DNA from: Spirochaetota bacterium
GTDB lineage: Bacteria; Spirochaetota; Spirochaetia; Treponematales; UBA12059
DNA length: 13,738 nt
Assembly (NCBI GenBank): GCA_022709445.1
Contig: JAKLIU010000024.1
Coordinates: forward strand, 1 to 13,738
Reading direction: 5' to 3'
The notes under the pieces were generated by a model. That model saw only the letters and a list, made by a program, of their open reading frames with translations. It made no database searches and was not told the DNA's origin. This document shows positions 7,382-12,579 of the stretch, in pieces. Position numbers and translations under genes: made by a program. Positions within the stretch are counted from its first letter, which is position 1; each line of letters begins with the position of its first letter.

Positions 7382-8238
7382 ACGCCCGAGCCGGATGGCG
7401 GCACTCCCTGGCCATGTACGGGAAACTGGTCCGCATGTCGCTCAAGGCCCAGCTGCAATACAGGACATCGCTGTACCTGTCCGTGGCCGGCCAGTTCGCG
7501 ATCAGCGTCGTGGAGTTCGCCGGGATGCTGGCCCTGTTCTCCCGCTTCGGCGAGTTCCGCGGCTGGAGCCTCGCCCAGACGGCCTTCCTCTACGGCCTGG
7601 TCAACATGGCCTTCCCGGTGGCAGACGCGATATCCTGGGGCTTCGACTCGATGGGCCAGCTGGTCAGGACGGGCAATTTCGACCGCCTTCTGGTGCGCCC
7701 CCTGTCCCCGGTGCTGCAGCTCTTCGGCATGGAACTGACCGTCAGGCGCATCGGCCGCCTGGCCCAGGGCATGCTGGCCTTCGGCGTCGCCTGCGTCCTG
7801 CTGGCCCGCTCGCCCGACAGCTTCGCCTACTCGTTCGCCGACAGGCCCCTGGCCGCCCTCGCGGCGGTCGTCTCCCTCTCGGCGGGATTCGCGGCCTGCG
7901 TTTCCGTGTTCACCTCCCTGTTCTGGATCCGGGCAGCGTTCACCTTCGTCACCGTGGAGGGCCTCGAGGCGGTGAACGCCCTGACCTACGGGGGTCAGCA
8001 GGCCGCGGGCTACCCGCTGAGCGCATACAGGAAATTCCTGCAGCTGTTCTTCCTGGCCGCGGTTCCCGTGGGCGCGGTCATCTACCTCCCGGCCTGCTTC
8101 GCGCTCGGGAAGCCCGGCATCCCCGGACTGCCCGCCTGGTCGCTCGCCCTGGGCCCCCTGGCCGCCATCCCCTTCGCATTCCTTGCCCGGGCGCTCTGGA
8201 GCGCCGGCCTCCGCCGCTATGCCTCGGGAGGCGGCTGA
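7378..8238 (+). CDS. ABC-2 type exporter permease 2
   Basis: 286 residues; the ATG at 7378 overlaps the stop of permease 1 (ATGA). Seen: about six hydrophobic segments (near 33-54, 65-85, 129-142, 158-180, 221-243 and 255-275) and the cytoplasmic VRTGNFDRLLVRPLSP segment at about 96-111. Known: it fits the second permease (COG3694 type) of the three-gene exporters with a COG4586 ATPase, forming a heterodimeric channel. All three genes are intact, so the exporter is probably functional; substrate unknown. No terminator is visible directly after the stop; the tRNA-Val gene begins 51 bases later, so read-through into the tRNA is possible before the terminator at 8363-8401. Confidence 0.88.
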   Translation: MNARAGWRHSLAMYGKLVRMSLKAQLQYRTSLYLSVAGQFAISVVEFAGMLALFSRFGEFRGWSLAQTAFLYGLVNMAFPVADAISWGFDSMGQLVRTGNFDRLLVRPLSPVLQLFGMELTVRRIGRLAQGMLAFGVACVLLARSPDSFAYSFADRPLAALAAVVSLSAGFAACVSVFTSLFWIRAAFTFVTVEGLEAVNALTYGGQQAAGYPLSAYRKFLQLFFLAAVPVGAVIYLPACFALGKPGIPGLPAWSLALGPLAAIPFAFLARALWSAGLRRYASGGG

Positions 8239-8249
8239 AAACCCTCGCC

Positions 8250-8279
8250 TTGACCCGTTTCCGGCCTTCATGCTACGTT
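8250..8279 (+). promoter_or_regulatory. Probable promoter of tRNA-Val
   Basis: TTGACC (8250-8255, 5 of 6 to the -35 consensus), 18 bases, then TACGTT (8274-8279), preceded by TGC, which makes an extended -10. The -10 is poor (3 of 6). It predicts a start about 3-4 bases before the mature tRNA 5' end at 8290. Confidence 0.5.
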
Positions 8280-8289
8280 TCACCGCCTC

Positions 8290-8363
8290 GGGCGCTTGGC
8301 TCAGCTGGTCAGAGCGCCTGGTTTACACCCAGGATGTCGGGGGTTCAAATCCCTCAGCGCCCA
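8290..8363 (+). tRNA. tRNA-Val (anticodon UAC)
   Basis: A complete 74-base cloverleaf: acceptor stem GGGCGCT (8290-8296) with AGCGCCC (8356-8362) and discriminator A8363; D-arm GCTC/GAGC (8299-8302/8312-8315); anticodon stem CCTGG/CCAGG (8317-8321/8329-8333) with loop TTTACAC, anticodon UAC at 8324-8326; five-base variable loop; T-arm GGGGG/CCCTC (8339-8343/8351-8355, one G-U) with loop TTCAAAT. CCA is not encoded; TAAAA follows at once. It reads GUA and probably other valine codons by wobble. Its 3' end is duplicated downstream (see the repeats at 8591-8609 and 8407-8418). Confidence 0.97.
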
Positions 8364-8364
8364 T
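8346..8364 (+). repeat. Direct repeat of tRNA 3' end, copy A (inside tRNA-Val)
   Basis: The 19 bases caaatccctcagcgcccat, covering the T-loop edge, T-stem, acceptor strand and discriminator of tRNA-Val, recur exactly at 8591-8609. tRNA 3' ends are common attachment sites for tyrosine-recombinase elements, so this may be one half of an attL/attR pair. No integrase gene is in the window. Confidence 0.8.
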
Positions 8365-8401
8365 AAAAACCCGACAGGCCAAAGGCCGGTCGGGTTTTTA
8401 T
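8363..8401. terminator. Bidirectional intrinsic terminator after tRNA-Val
   Basis: AAAAACCCGAC (8365-8375) pairs with GTCGGGTTTTT (8389-8399), and an inner GGCC/GGCC stem closes an AAA loop after one mismatch. The run of T on the right ends plus-strand transcripts (tRNA-Val and any ABC-operon read-through); the run of A on the left gives the same on the minus strand. Confidence 0.9.
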
Positions 8402-8406
8402 ACTTA

Positions 8407-8418
8407 GGCGCTGAGGGA
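8407..8418 (-). repeat. Inverted partial copy of the tRNA 3' end
   Basis: Minus strand TCCCTCAGCGCC is identical to 8350-8361 inside tRNA-Val. Together with the terminator arms it makes a larger, nearly symmetrical palindrome: 8350-8375 against 8389-8418, interrupted by a 4-base indel. Confidence 0.75.
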
Positions 8419-8590
8419 CAACGTGTGCGCGCACAGCGCACGTTACAATCGATTCCACTCGGTGCCAGCGCGAAGCGCTGATTTGAACCAGAGCGCTGTG
8501 GCGAGCGAGAGCGAGCCCTTGGCGCAGGATGCGCCAAGAAGCGCGGAGGCGGGCTGCAGGGAGCGCGCAGGATTGCGCGCGACCGTAAGC
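8419..8590 (+). other. Gene-free segment built of hairpins between tRNA-end repeats
   Basis: No credible protein gene. Seen, in order: an imperfect hairpin AACG..CGTT/TGCGC..GCGCA (8420-8444); CAGCGC-GAA-GCGCTG (8466-8480); gatttgaacc (8480-8489), the reverse complement of the tRNA T-arm word at 8342-8351; the interrupted palindrome at 8488-8501; a perfect 9-bp hairpin with GGA loop (8518-8538), which may sit inside AGCCC/GGGCT (8514-8518/8551-8555); and a 7-bp hairpin GCGCGCA-GGAT-TGCGCGC (8563-8580) followed by GACCGTAAGC. It may be a short non-autonomous mobile repeat, the scar of an excised tRNA-integrated element, or a structured RNA. I see no promoter of its own. Confidence 0.55.
8557..8590 (+). 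repeat. Hairpin module CAGGG - stem-loop - GACCGTAAGC, copy 2
   Basis: CAGGG (8557-8561), one base, a 7-bp stem GCGCGCA/TGCGCGC with GGAT loop (8563-8580), then GACCGTAAGC (8581-8590). The outer words match the module at 4556-4523 on the minus strand exactly, while the stem sequence differs but still pairs. It directly abuts the second copy of the tRNA 3' end. Confidence 0.5.
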
Positions 8591-8609
8591 CAAATCCCTC
8601 AGCGCCCAT
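8591..8609 (+). repeat. Direct repeat of tRNA-Val 3' end, copy B
   Basis: A perfect 19-base copy of 8346-8364, displaced by 245 bases. Upstream and downstream bases differ from copy A, so the match ends sharply. The rest of the tRNA is absent here, so this is not a second tRNA gene. It is the expected form of a tRNA-derived attachment site or target duplication. Confidence 0.8.
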
Positions 8610-8627
8610 GCCGGGGCTCATCGGCAC

Positions 8628-8663
8628 GTATCAATGGACGGCCGTTTCGTGTATCATGGACGG
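8628..8663 (+). repeat. Short direct repeat upstream of the small lysine-rich gene
   Basis: GTATCAATGGACGG (8628-8641) and GTATCATGGACGG (8651-8663) differ by one base and are 23 bases apart. The second includes TATCAT (8652-8657), a 5-of-6 match to a -10, but no fitting -35 is seen. It could be the promoter or operator region of the gene at 8712; evidence is weak. Confidence 0.3.
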
Positions 8664-8711
8664 CGCGGAGGTCCCGCATCGGGCGGACCGGTCCGGCATG
8701 AAGGAGTCATC

Positions 8712-8915
8712 GTGGCAAAACCGAACTACCAGTACGAGAAGCGAGCCCGGGAGCTTGCCAAGAAGAAGAAGAAGGAAGAGAAGCTCAAGGCCAAGCGCGA
8801 ACGCGCCCTGTCGCCCGAAGGCACGGAAGCGGCCGAGGGAGCAGAGGGTGACACCGCCGAGGGCGGGGAGGATGGCGAGGGTTCGACGGAAACCGACGGC
8901 GCCACCGAGAACTGA
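8712..8915 (+). CDS. Small lysine-rich conserved protein with acidic tail
   Basis: 67 residues from the GTG at 8712, chosen because AAGGAG (8701-8706) lies five bases before it and because the protein then starts AKPNYQYEKR. Seen: a basic N-terminal half (residues 2-31, with five lysines in a row coded by five AAG codons) and a C-terminal half of Glu, Asp, Gly, Thr and Ala with no basic residue after about position 31. Known: small bacterial proteins beginning with a PNY-YEKR-RELAKKKKKEEK-like segment are widespread and uncharacterised; I recognise the pattern from memory, not from a search. The acidic tail looks like an addition. No membrane segment or enzyme motif is seen, so it is probably cytoplasmic and largely disordered. 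It converges with the CYTH gene. A longer in-frame start at 8634 is less likely because it lacks a ribosome site. Confidence 0.75.
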   Translation: MAKPNYQYEKRARELAKKKKKEEKLKAKRERALSPEGTEAAEGAEGDTAEGGEDGEGSTETDGATEN

Positions 8916-8949
8916 CGGCCAGCCCGCGGCCGTCAGCCGCCCGCGGGCT
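8913..8949. other. Alternative hairpins between convergent stop codons
   Basis: TGACGGCC (8913-8920) can pair with GGCCGTCA (8928-8935), or AGCCCGCGG (8921-8929) with CCGCGGGCT (8941-8949). The two stems overlap and exclude each other. Both lie between the stop of the small lysine-rich gene (8913-8915) and that of the CYTH gene (8951-8949). Neither has a T-run, so this is at best a Rho-assisted or stabilising 3' structure. Confidence 0.4.
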
Positions 8950-9485
8950 CACGCTCCCGACAGTATGAGCTCGGAGTAGCTCCGGCCCTCGATCTCGCTC
9001 TCGGGGACGCCCGCCAGGGCGAGGGTCTCGCGGAGCCCGCCCATGGCCAAGGCAATGGAAGCCGGATCCTCGTCCGGGAGCAGGGTCTCGATCTCGATGA
9101 AACCGCCCAGTCCCGCGACCTCCACCAGCTCCAGCAGGTACTCCCCGTACCGGTAGGCAACCCCGGATTTCCGCTTTTCATAGAAGGGTTCGCAGCCGAT
9201 GCGGGCCAGGAGACCCGAGAAGGCCGCGGGATCGGACACCTCGAACTCGGTCTCCCGGTTGATCTCGATGCCGCCCTCGTTGCGCTTGTCCTTGTAGGTG
9301 ACCACGTGGCGGCCGCCGTCGCTGCGGAGCCGGAACCCCTTGGTGCCGCGCGCCATGCGCCACTCCGGGCCGTGCCAGTAGGCATCGGACTTCTCGAACG
9401 CCCTCTCGCGCGTGGCGAAGCGGGCCACGCGCGCCTCCACGGCCGCCGGGTCCCGCATCCTCGCCTTGAGCTCGACTTCCAGCAC
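8949..9485 (-). CDS. CYTH-domain protein (class IV adenylate cyclase / triphosphatase-like)
   Basis: 178 residues from the GTG at 9485-9483, with AAGGA eight bases upstream and a 4-base gap after gpmI. Seen: the ExExK signature at residues 3-7 (EVELK), then alternating charged positions expected of the tunnel fold: Arg52 and Arg54, TYKDKR at 64-69, E-R at about 74-81, EKRKS at 103-107, LLELVEV at 117-123 and FIEIET at 129-134. Known: the CYTH superfamily includes CyaB adenylate cyclases, thiamine triphosphatase and inorganic triphosphatases; the acidic residues bind metal and the basic ones bind the triphosphate. The reaction cannot be settled from motifs alone; the compact length and GTKGFRLR segment are CyaB-like. 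It is the last gene of the minus-strand run. Confidence 0.85.
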   Translation of the reverse strand: MLEVELKARMRDPAAVEARVARFATRERAFEKSDAYWHGPEWRMARGTKGFRLRSDGGRHVVTYKDKRNEGGIEINRETEFEVSDPAAFSGLLARIGCEPFYEKRKSGVAYRYGEYLLELVEVAGLGGFIEIETLLPDEDPASIALAMGGLRETLALAGVPESEIEGRSYSELILSGA

Positions 9486-9489
9486 GGAT

Positions 9490-11151
9490 TCAGTCCTTCA
9501 TGACCAGCACCGAAGGATCATAGTCCCCGGGCGGGATGAAACCCAGGAGCTCGACGCAGGTGGCCGCCAGGGAGCTGATGCCCAGGCCCTCGCGGAGCGC
9601 AGGCAGGTACTCGCCCCGGGATTCCGGGTCGTAAATCACGCAAGGCACGGGGTTCAGCGAGTGGCTGGTCTTGGCCCGCGGTTCGCCGTCCGCCTTGCGC
9701 GTGACCGCGCCGGTCTTCTTGTCGTGCTCGAACATGTCGTCGGAATTGCCGTGGTCGGCGGTGAGGACCAGCATGCCGCCGGCCTTCTCCACCGCCGCCC
9801 GCAGCCTGGCCAGCTGGATATCCATGCCCTCCAGCCCGCAGACCACGGCCTGGTAGTTGCCGGTGTGGCCGACCATGTCGCCGTTGGGATAGTTGATCCT
9901 GATGAACCGGTGCTTCCCGCCCTCGATCTCGGAAATCACGCGGTCCGTGATCTCCGCGGACTTCATCCAGGGGCGCTGCTCGAAGGGGACGCGGTCGCTG
10001 GGGATCTCGACGTACTCTTCCAGGCGCTCGTCGAACTTGCCCGTGCGGTTGCCGTTGAAGAAGTAGGTTACGTGGCCGAATTTCTGGGTCTCGGATATTG
10101 CGAGCATGGGTACGCCGGCCCCGGCCAGGTACTCGCCGACGGTCCGGTCGATGGCCGGCGGGCTGACCAGGTACTGGGACGGCACGTGCATGTCGCCGTC
10201 GTACTCCATCATGCCCGCGTACTCCACCCGGGGCCTGCGCACTCGGTCGAACTTGTCGAAACGCTCGTTCTCGAAGGCGGCGGTCATCTCCAGGGCGCGG
10301 TCGCCGCGGAAGTTGAAGTAGACCACCGAATCCCCGTCCTGGATGGCGCCAATGGGCCTGTCGCCCTCCGCGATCACGAACTCGTGCATGTCCTGGTCGA
10401 TCAGCGACGGCTTCTCGGCGCGGTAGTGCCGTATGGCGTCCCCGGCGCTCGCGAACGTCCGCCCCTGGCCCAGGACGTGGGTCTTCCACCCGCGCTCCAC
10501 CATGGCCCAGTCGGCGCCGTAGCGGTCCATGGTGATGTACTGCCTGCCGCCGCCCGAGGCGATCCGGAAATCCCTGCCGCCGGCCGACAGGCCCGCGAGG
10601 AAGGCCTCGAAGGGCTCCACGTACTCCAGGGCGCTCTGCTCGCCCACGTCCCGGCCGTCCAGGAGGATGTGCACGCGGGCCGTGCGGACGCCCTCGGAGG
10701 CCGCGCGTTCGAGCATGGCCCGCAGGTGGTCCACGTGGCTGTGCACGTTGCCGTCGGAGAACAGGCCGATGAAGTGCATGGCCGCCCCGGGAGTCGCCGC
10801 GACGTTGGCCACGAGCCGCTTCCAGGTTGCGCCTTCGAACATGGCCCCCGTGGCTATGGCGGCCGTCACCAGCTTGGCTCCCTGCGCGAAAACGCGGCCG
10901 CATCCTATCGCGTTGTGGCCCACCTCGGAATTGCCCATGTCCTCGTCGGACGGCAGCCCTACCGCGGTGCCGTGCGCCCTGAGCCTGGTGCGGGGGCAGG
11001 AGGCTTCGAGCGCGCGCAGGTGGCGCATGTCGGCGGACGCGACCGCGTCGCCCTCCGGGTAGGCGCCGTAGCCGACGCCGTCCATGACGACGAGCACGAG
11101 GGGGCCGCGCCGGCCCTGCCACGCGGGATTCTTCCTGAGGGTGAGCGACAT
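9490..11151 (-). CDS. gpmI: 2,3-bisphosphoglycerate-independent phosphoglycerate mutase
   Basis: 553 residues from the ATG at 11151-11149, with AAGGAG five bases upstream. Seen: metal-binding Asp24 in VVMDGVGYG, the phosphoserine motif GNSEVGHNAIGCGR with Ser75, HFIGLFSDGNVHSH at 126-139, LLDGRDV at 163-169, GGGRQYITMDR at 200-210, YFNFRGDRA at 278-286, KFGHVTYFFNG at 357-367, NYPNGDMVGHTGN at 420-432, LTADHGN at 463-469 and TSHSLNPVP at 495-503. Known: this Mn2+-dependent enzyme interconverts 3- and 2-phosphoglycerate in glycolysis, in the cytoplasm. The length is longer than the usual 510 or so; the extra residues include an insert around 468-490 and a short N-terminal extension. All catalytic residues appear present. 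It sits 31 bases after apt and 4 before the CYTH gene. Confidence 0.96.
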   Translation of the reverse strand: MSLTLRKNPAWQGRRGPLVLVVMDGVGYGAYPEGDAVASADMRHLRALEASCPRTRLRAHGTAVGLPSDEDMGNSEVGHNAIGCGRVFAQGAKLVTAAIATGAMFEGATWKRLVANVAATPGAAMHFIGLFSDGNVHSHVDHLRAMLERAASEGVRTARVHILLDGRDVGEQSALEYVEPFEAFLAGLSAGGRDFRIASGGGRQYITMDRYGADWAMVERGWKTHVLGQGRTFASAGDAIRHYRAEKPSLIDQDMHEFVIAEGDRPIGAIQDGDSVVYFNFRGDRALEMTAAFENERFDKFDRVRRPRVEYAGMMEYDGDMHVPSQYLVSPPAIDRTVGEYLAGAGVPMLAISETQKFGHVTYFFNGNRTGKFDERLEEYVEIPSDRVPFEQRPWMKSAEITDRVISEIEGGKHRFIRINYPNGDMVGHTGNYQAVVCGLEGMDIQLARLRAAVEKAGGMLVLTADHGNSDDMFEHDKKTGAVTRKADGEPRAKTSHSLNPVPCVIYDPESRGEYLPALREGLGISSLAATCVELLGFIPPGDYDPSVLVMKD

Positions 11152-11182
11152 AGGGACTCCTTGGCTCGGCGGCTCGCCGGCG

Positions 11183-11716
11183 CTACTCGCCGAAATACTC
11201 TATGAGGGTTCGGACTTCCAGGTCCCCGACCGCGTCCGCGTAGTCCAGGAACGGGAGCCCGATCACGGCGAACACGCCCGCGGGTACGGCGCCGCCCTCC
11301 GCCAGGAGATCGGCCGCGGCCCGGATGGTGCCCCCGGTGGCTATCAGGTCATCCACGATGAGGACCCTGCCGCCCTTGGGAATGTCCGCCTCGTGCATCT
11401 CGATCTCGGCCTCGCCGTATTCCAGCGCGTACTTGCGCGAGATGGTCTTGCCGGGCAGCTTGCCCTTCTTGCGGACCAGGATGATGGGCAGGCCCAGCTG
11501 CCGGGCCAGGGGGGCGGCGAACAGGAATCCCCTGGATTCCACCGCCGCGATCGCGTCGAGCCCGGAGCCCCGGCAGGACTTGACCATGGAGTCGATGCAG
11601 TAGGCGAAAGCGTCGGGATTGGCCAGGACGCTGGTTATGTCGTAAAAGAGGATCCCGGGCTTCGGGAAATCCGGCACCTTGCGGATGGCGTCGTCAAGGT
11701 TGAAACCTTCGGGCAT
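11183..11716 (-). CDS. apt: Adenine phosphoribosyltransferase
   Basis: 177 residues from the ATG at 11716-11714 (MPEGFNLDD). A GTG two codons upstream (11722) is rejected as the start because it is part of the strong GAGGTGA ribosome site that serves this ATG. Seen: FPKPGILFYDIT at 17-28, ESRGF at 60-64, RKKGKLPG at 82-89 and the PRPP-binding loop VLIVDDLIATGGT at 118-130. Known: the enzyme joins adenine to phosphoribosyl pyrophosphate to make AMP, salvaging purines in the cytoplasm. The length and all motifs are normal. It lies between the flavodoxin-like gene (48 bases upstream) and gpmI. Confidence 0.96.
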   Translation of the reverse strand: MPEGFNLDDAIRKVPDFPKPGILFYDITSVLANPDAFAYCIDSMVKSCRGSGLDAIAAVESRGFLFAAPLARQLGLPIILVRKKGKLPGKTISRKYALEYGEAEIEMHEADIPKGGRVLIVDDLIATGGTIRAAADLLAEGGAVPAGVFAVIGLPFLDYADAVGDLEVRTLIEYFGE

Positions 11717-11758
11717 AGTCACCTCGCTGCGGGTTGATGGGTCGTGTCGCCGGACTGG

Positions 11759-11780
11759 CGTGGATCAGGGACGATCCACG
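11759..11780 (-). other. Hairpin over the stop codon of the flavodoxin-like gene
   Basis: CGTGGATC (11759-11766) pairs with GATCCACG (11773-11780) across a 6-base loop; on the minus strand the TGA stop (11767-11765) lies at the loop edge. No T-run follows, so full termination is unlikely. It might reduce read-through into apt or protect the upstream mRNA. Confidence 0.35.
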
Positions 11781-12160
11781 AGACCCGCGGACCATGCCTT
11801 GGCGCCGTCCGCCGAGACGGTGAAGTCCGCGGTGTCCAGGCGGAGCTCGGCCGGGGCGAACGCGGCCTTGAGCTGCTCGGCGGCCTTGGGCCTGTCCACG
11901 AAAAAGGCCGCCCGGCGCCCCGCGAGATTCATCCCGCCCAGCACCCGCCGGATCTCCAGCCATGCATGGGCGCCCGCGTTCGCCACCCCGAAGGCATACG
12001 ACGAGGCGGCGAGGATCTCCGGAACGGAGACCTCGGAGGCTGCGCGCAGCTTGATGCTCGCCTTCCTGGAGAGCGCGGCCTTGATTTCCCGGGCTGCGGC
12101 CTCCAGCGCGTCATGGCCGTCCTCGTACACGACGAGGACCTTGGCTTTTCCGTTTTCCAC
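11765..12160 (-). CDS. Flavodoxin-fold-like protein of unknown function
   Basis: 131 residues from the GTG at 12160-12158. A TTG at 12199 would add 13 residues and overlap the previous stop (TTGA), but that TTGACA reads as a perfect -35 box and the extra codons (GAT ACT AGT) are unlike the G/C-ending codons around them. Seen: KVLVVYEDGHDALEAAAREI at 7-26, an alpha/beta start like flavodoxins, a second strand SSYAFGVANAGAHAW at 53-67 and RRAAFFV at 82-88. Known: flavodoxins bind FMN through a Ser/Thr-rich loop after strand 1; here that loop is EDGHDA, so FMN binding is doubtful. It may be a degenerate flavodoxin-domain protein or another Rossmann-like fold. It lies before apt and may share its transcript. 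Confidence 0.6.
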   Translation of the reverse strand: MENGKAKVLVVYEDGHDALEAAAREIKAALSRKASIKLRAASEVSVPEILAASSYAFGVANAGAHAWLEIRRVLGGMNLAGRRAAFFVDRPKAAEQLKAAFAPAELRLDTADFTVSADGAKAWSAGLVDRP

Positions 12161-12170
12161 GATGGAATCG

Positions 12171-12199
12171 ATACTAGTATCCCCGGCCTGCCCTGTCAA
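12171..12199 (-). promoter_or_regulatory. Internal promoter before the flavodoxin-like gene
   Basis: Minus strand: a perfect TTGACA (12199-12194), a 17-base spacer and TAGTAT (12176-12171, 4 of 6). The TTGACA contains the stop codon of the upstream gene. Ten bases separate the -10 from the GTG start, so a transcript starting at A12163 or at the GTG itself would have a leader of 0-3 bases. It would let the flavodoxin-like gene, apt, gpmI and the CYTH gene be expressed separately from yggS. Confidence 0.55.
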
Positions 12200-12579
12200 G
12201 GCTCGGCTTCCCGGCGCAGCTGGAGGATCAGCGCGTCTATCCCGCCTACCGCCAGGGACAGCCCGGCGGCCACCAGGAACGCGGTGCGCTGCTCGTCGTC
12301 GCTGGGCCGGTAGGAGTACTCGTTCTTGAACGGCCAGGGAGCGTACTCCGGCTGGAACCCGCTCCCGGCGTAGCGACCGAAATCGAAGGACAGCCTGGAA
12401 TAGAACAGGGCGATGGGAAACACGCCCAGGCTGACGATCTCCCAGCGCCTGAGCTTGAGCGCCCAGTCCGGGAACTCGGAGGCCTCGTAGGGCGCAGGCA
12501 GGGGGGACGGGGCGGCTTGGGCGAAGGCCCTTGCGGAGGCGAGCGCGAGGGACAGAAACAGGGCCAGGCCGCGCTTCAC
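12196..12579 (-). CDS. Unknown exported or membrane protein coupled to yggS
   Basis: 127 residues from the GTG at 12579-12577, which has GGAG six bases upstream and overlaps the yggS stop (GTGA). The frame is open further upstream, but that part is only the yggS gene read in another frame. Seen: an N-terminal signal-like segment (KR then a hydrophobic stretch to about 20, with an AFA-QA cleavage site), a Pro-rich stretch, a hydrophobic segment at about 48-60 (IVSLGVFPIALFY), a conserved-looking aromatic section (SFDFGRY, APWPFKNEYSY) at 64-90, and a last hydrophobic segment at about 100-119. It is probably in the envelope. I do not recognise the family. The tight coupling to yggS, a cytoplasmic PLP protein, may be only an operon arrangement. 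Confidence 0.75.
   Translation of the reverse strand: MKRGLALFLSLALASARAFAQAAPSPLPAPYEASEFPDWALKLRRWEIVSLGVFPIALFYSRLSFDFGRYAGSGFQPEYAPWPFKNEYSYRPSDDEQRTAFLVAAGLSLAVGGIDALILQLRREAEP

Noticed and set aside
8419..8590. CRISPR array or riboswitch
   Set aside because: The repeats are not evenly spaced and there are no spacers or cas genes; no known aptamer pattern is visible and no coding gene follows closely enough with a suitable expression platform.
8591..8609. A second tRNA gene
   Set aside because: Only the last 19 bases of the tRNA region are present; no D-arm, anticodon arm or 5' acceptor strand lies upstream.
8301..8627. A minus-strand open frame with the ending DLNPRHPGCKPGALTS
   Set aside because: This is a well-known false protein produced by reading a tRNA gene on the opposite strand; it also crosses the terminator and the repeat segment.
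9412..11205. A 597-codon plus-strand open frame opposite gpmI
   Set aside because: Antisense shadow of gpmI, composition-driven, no recognisable domain.
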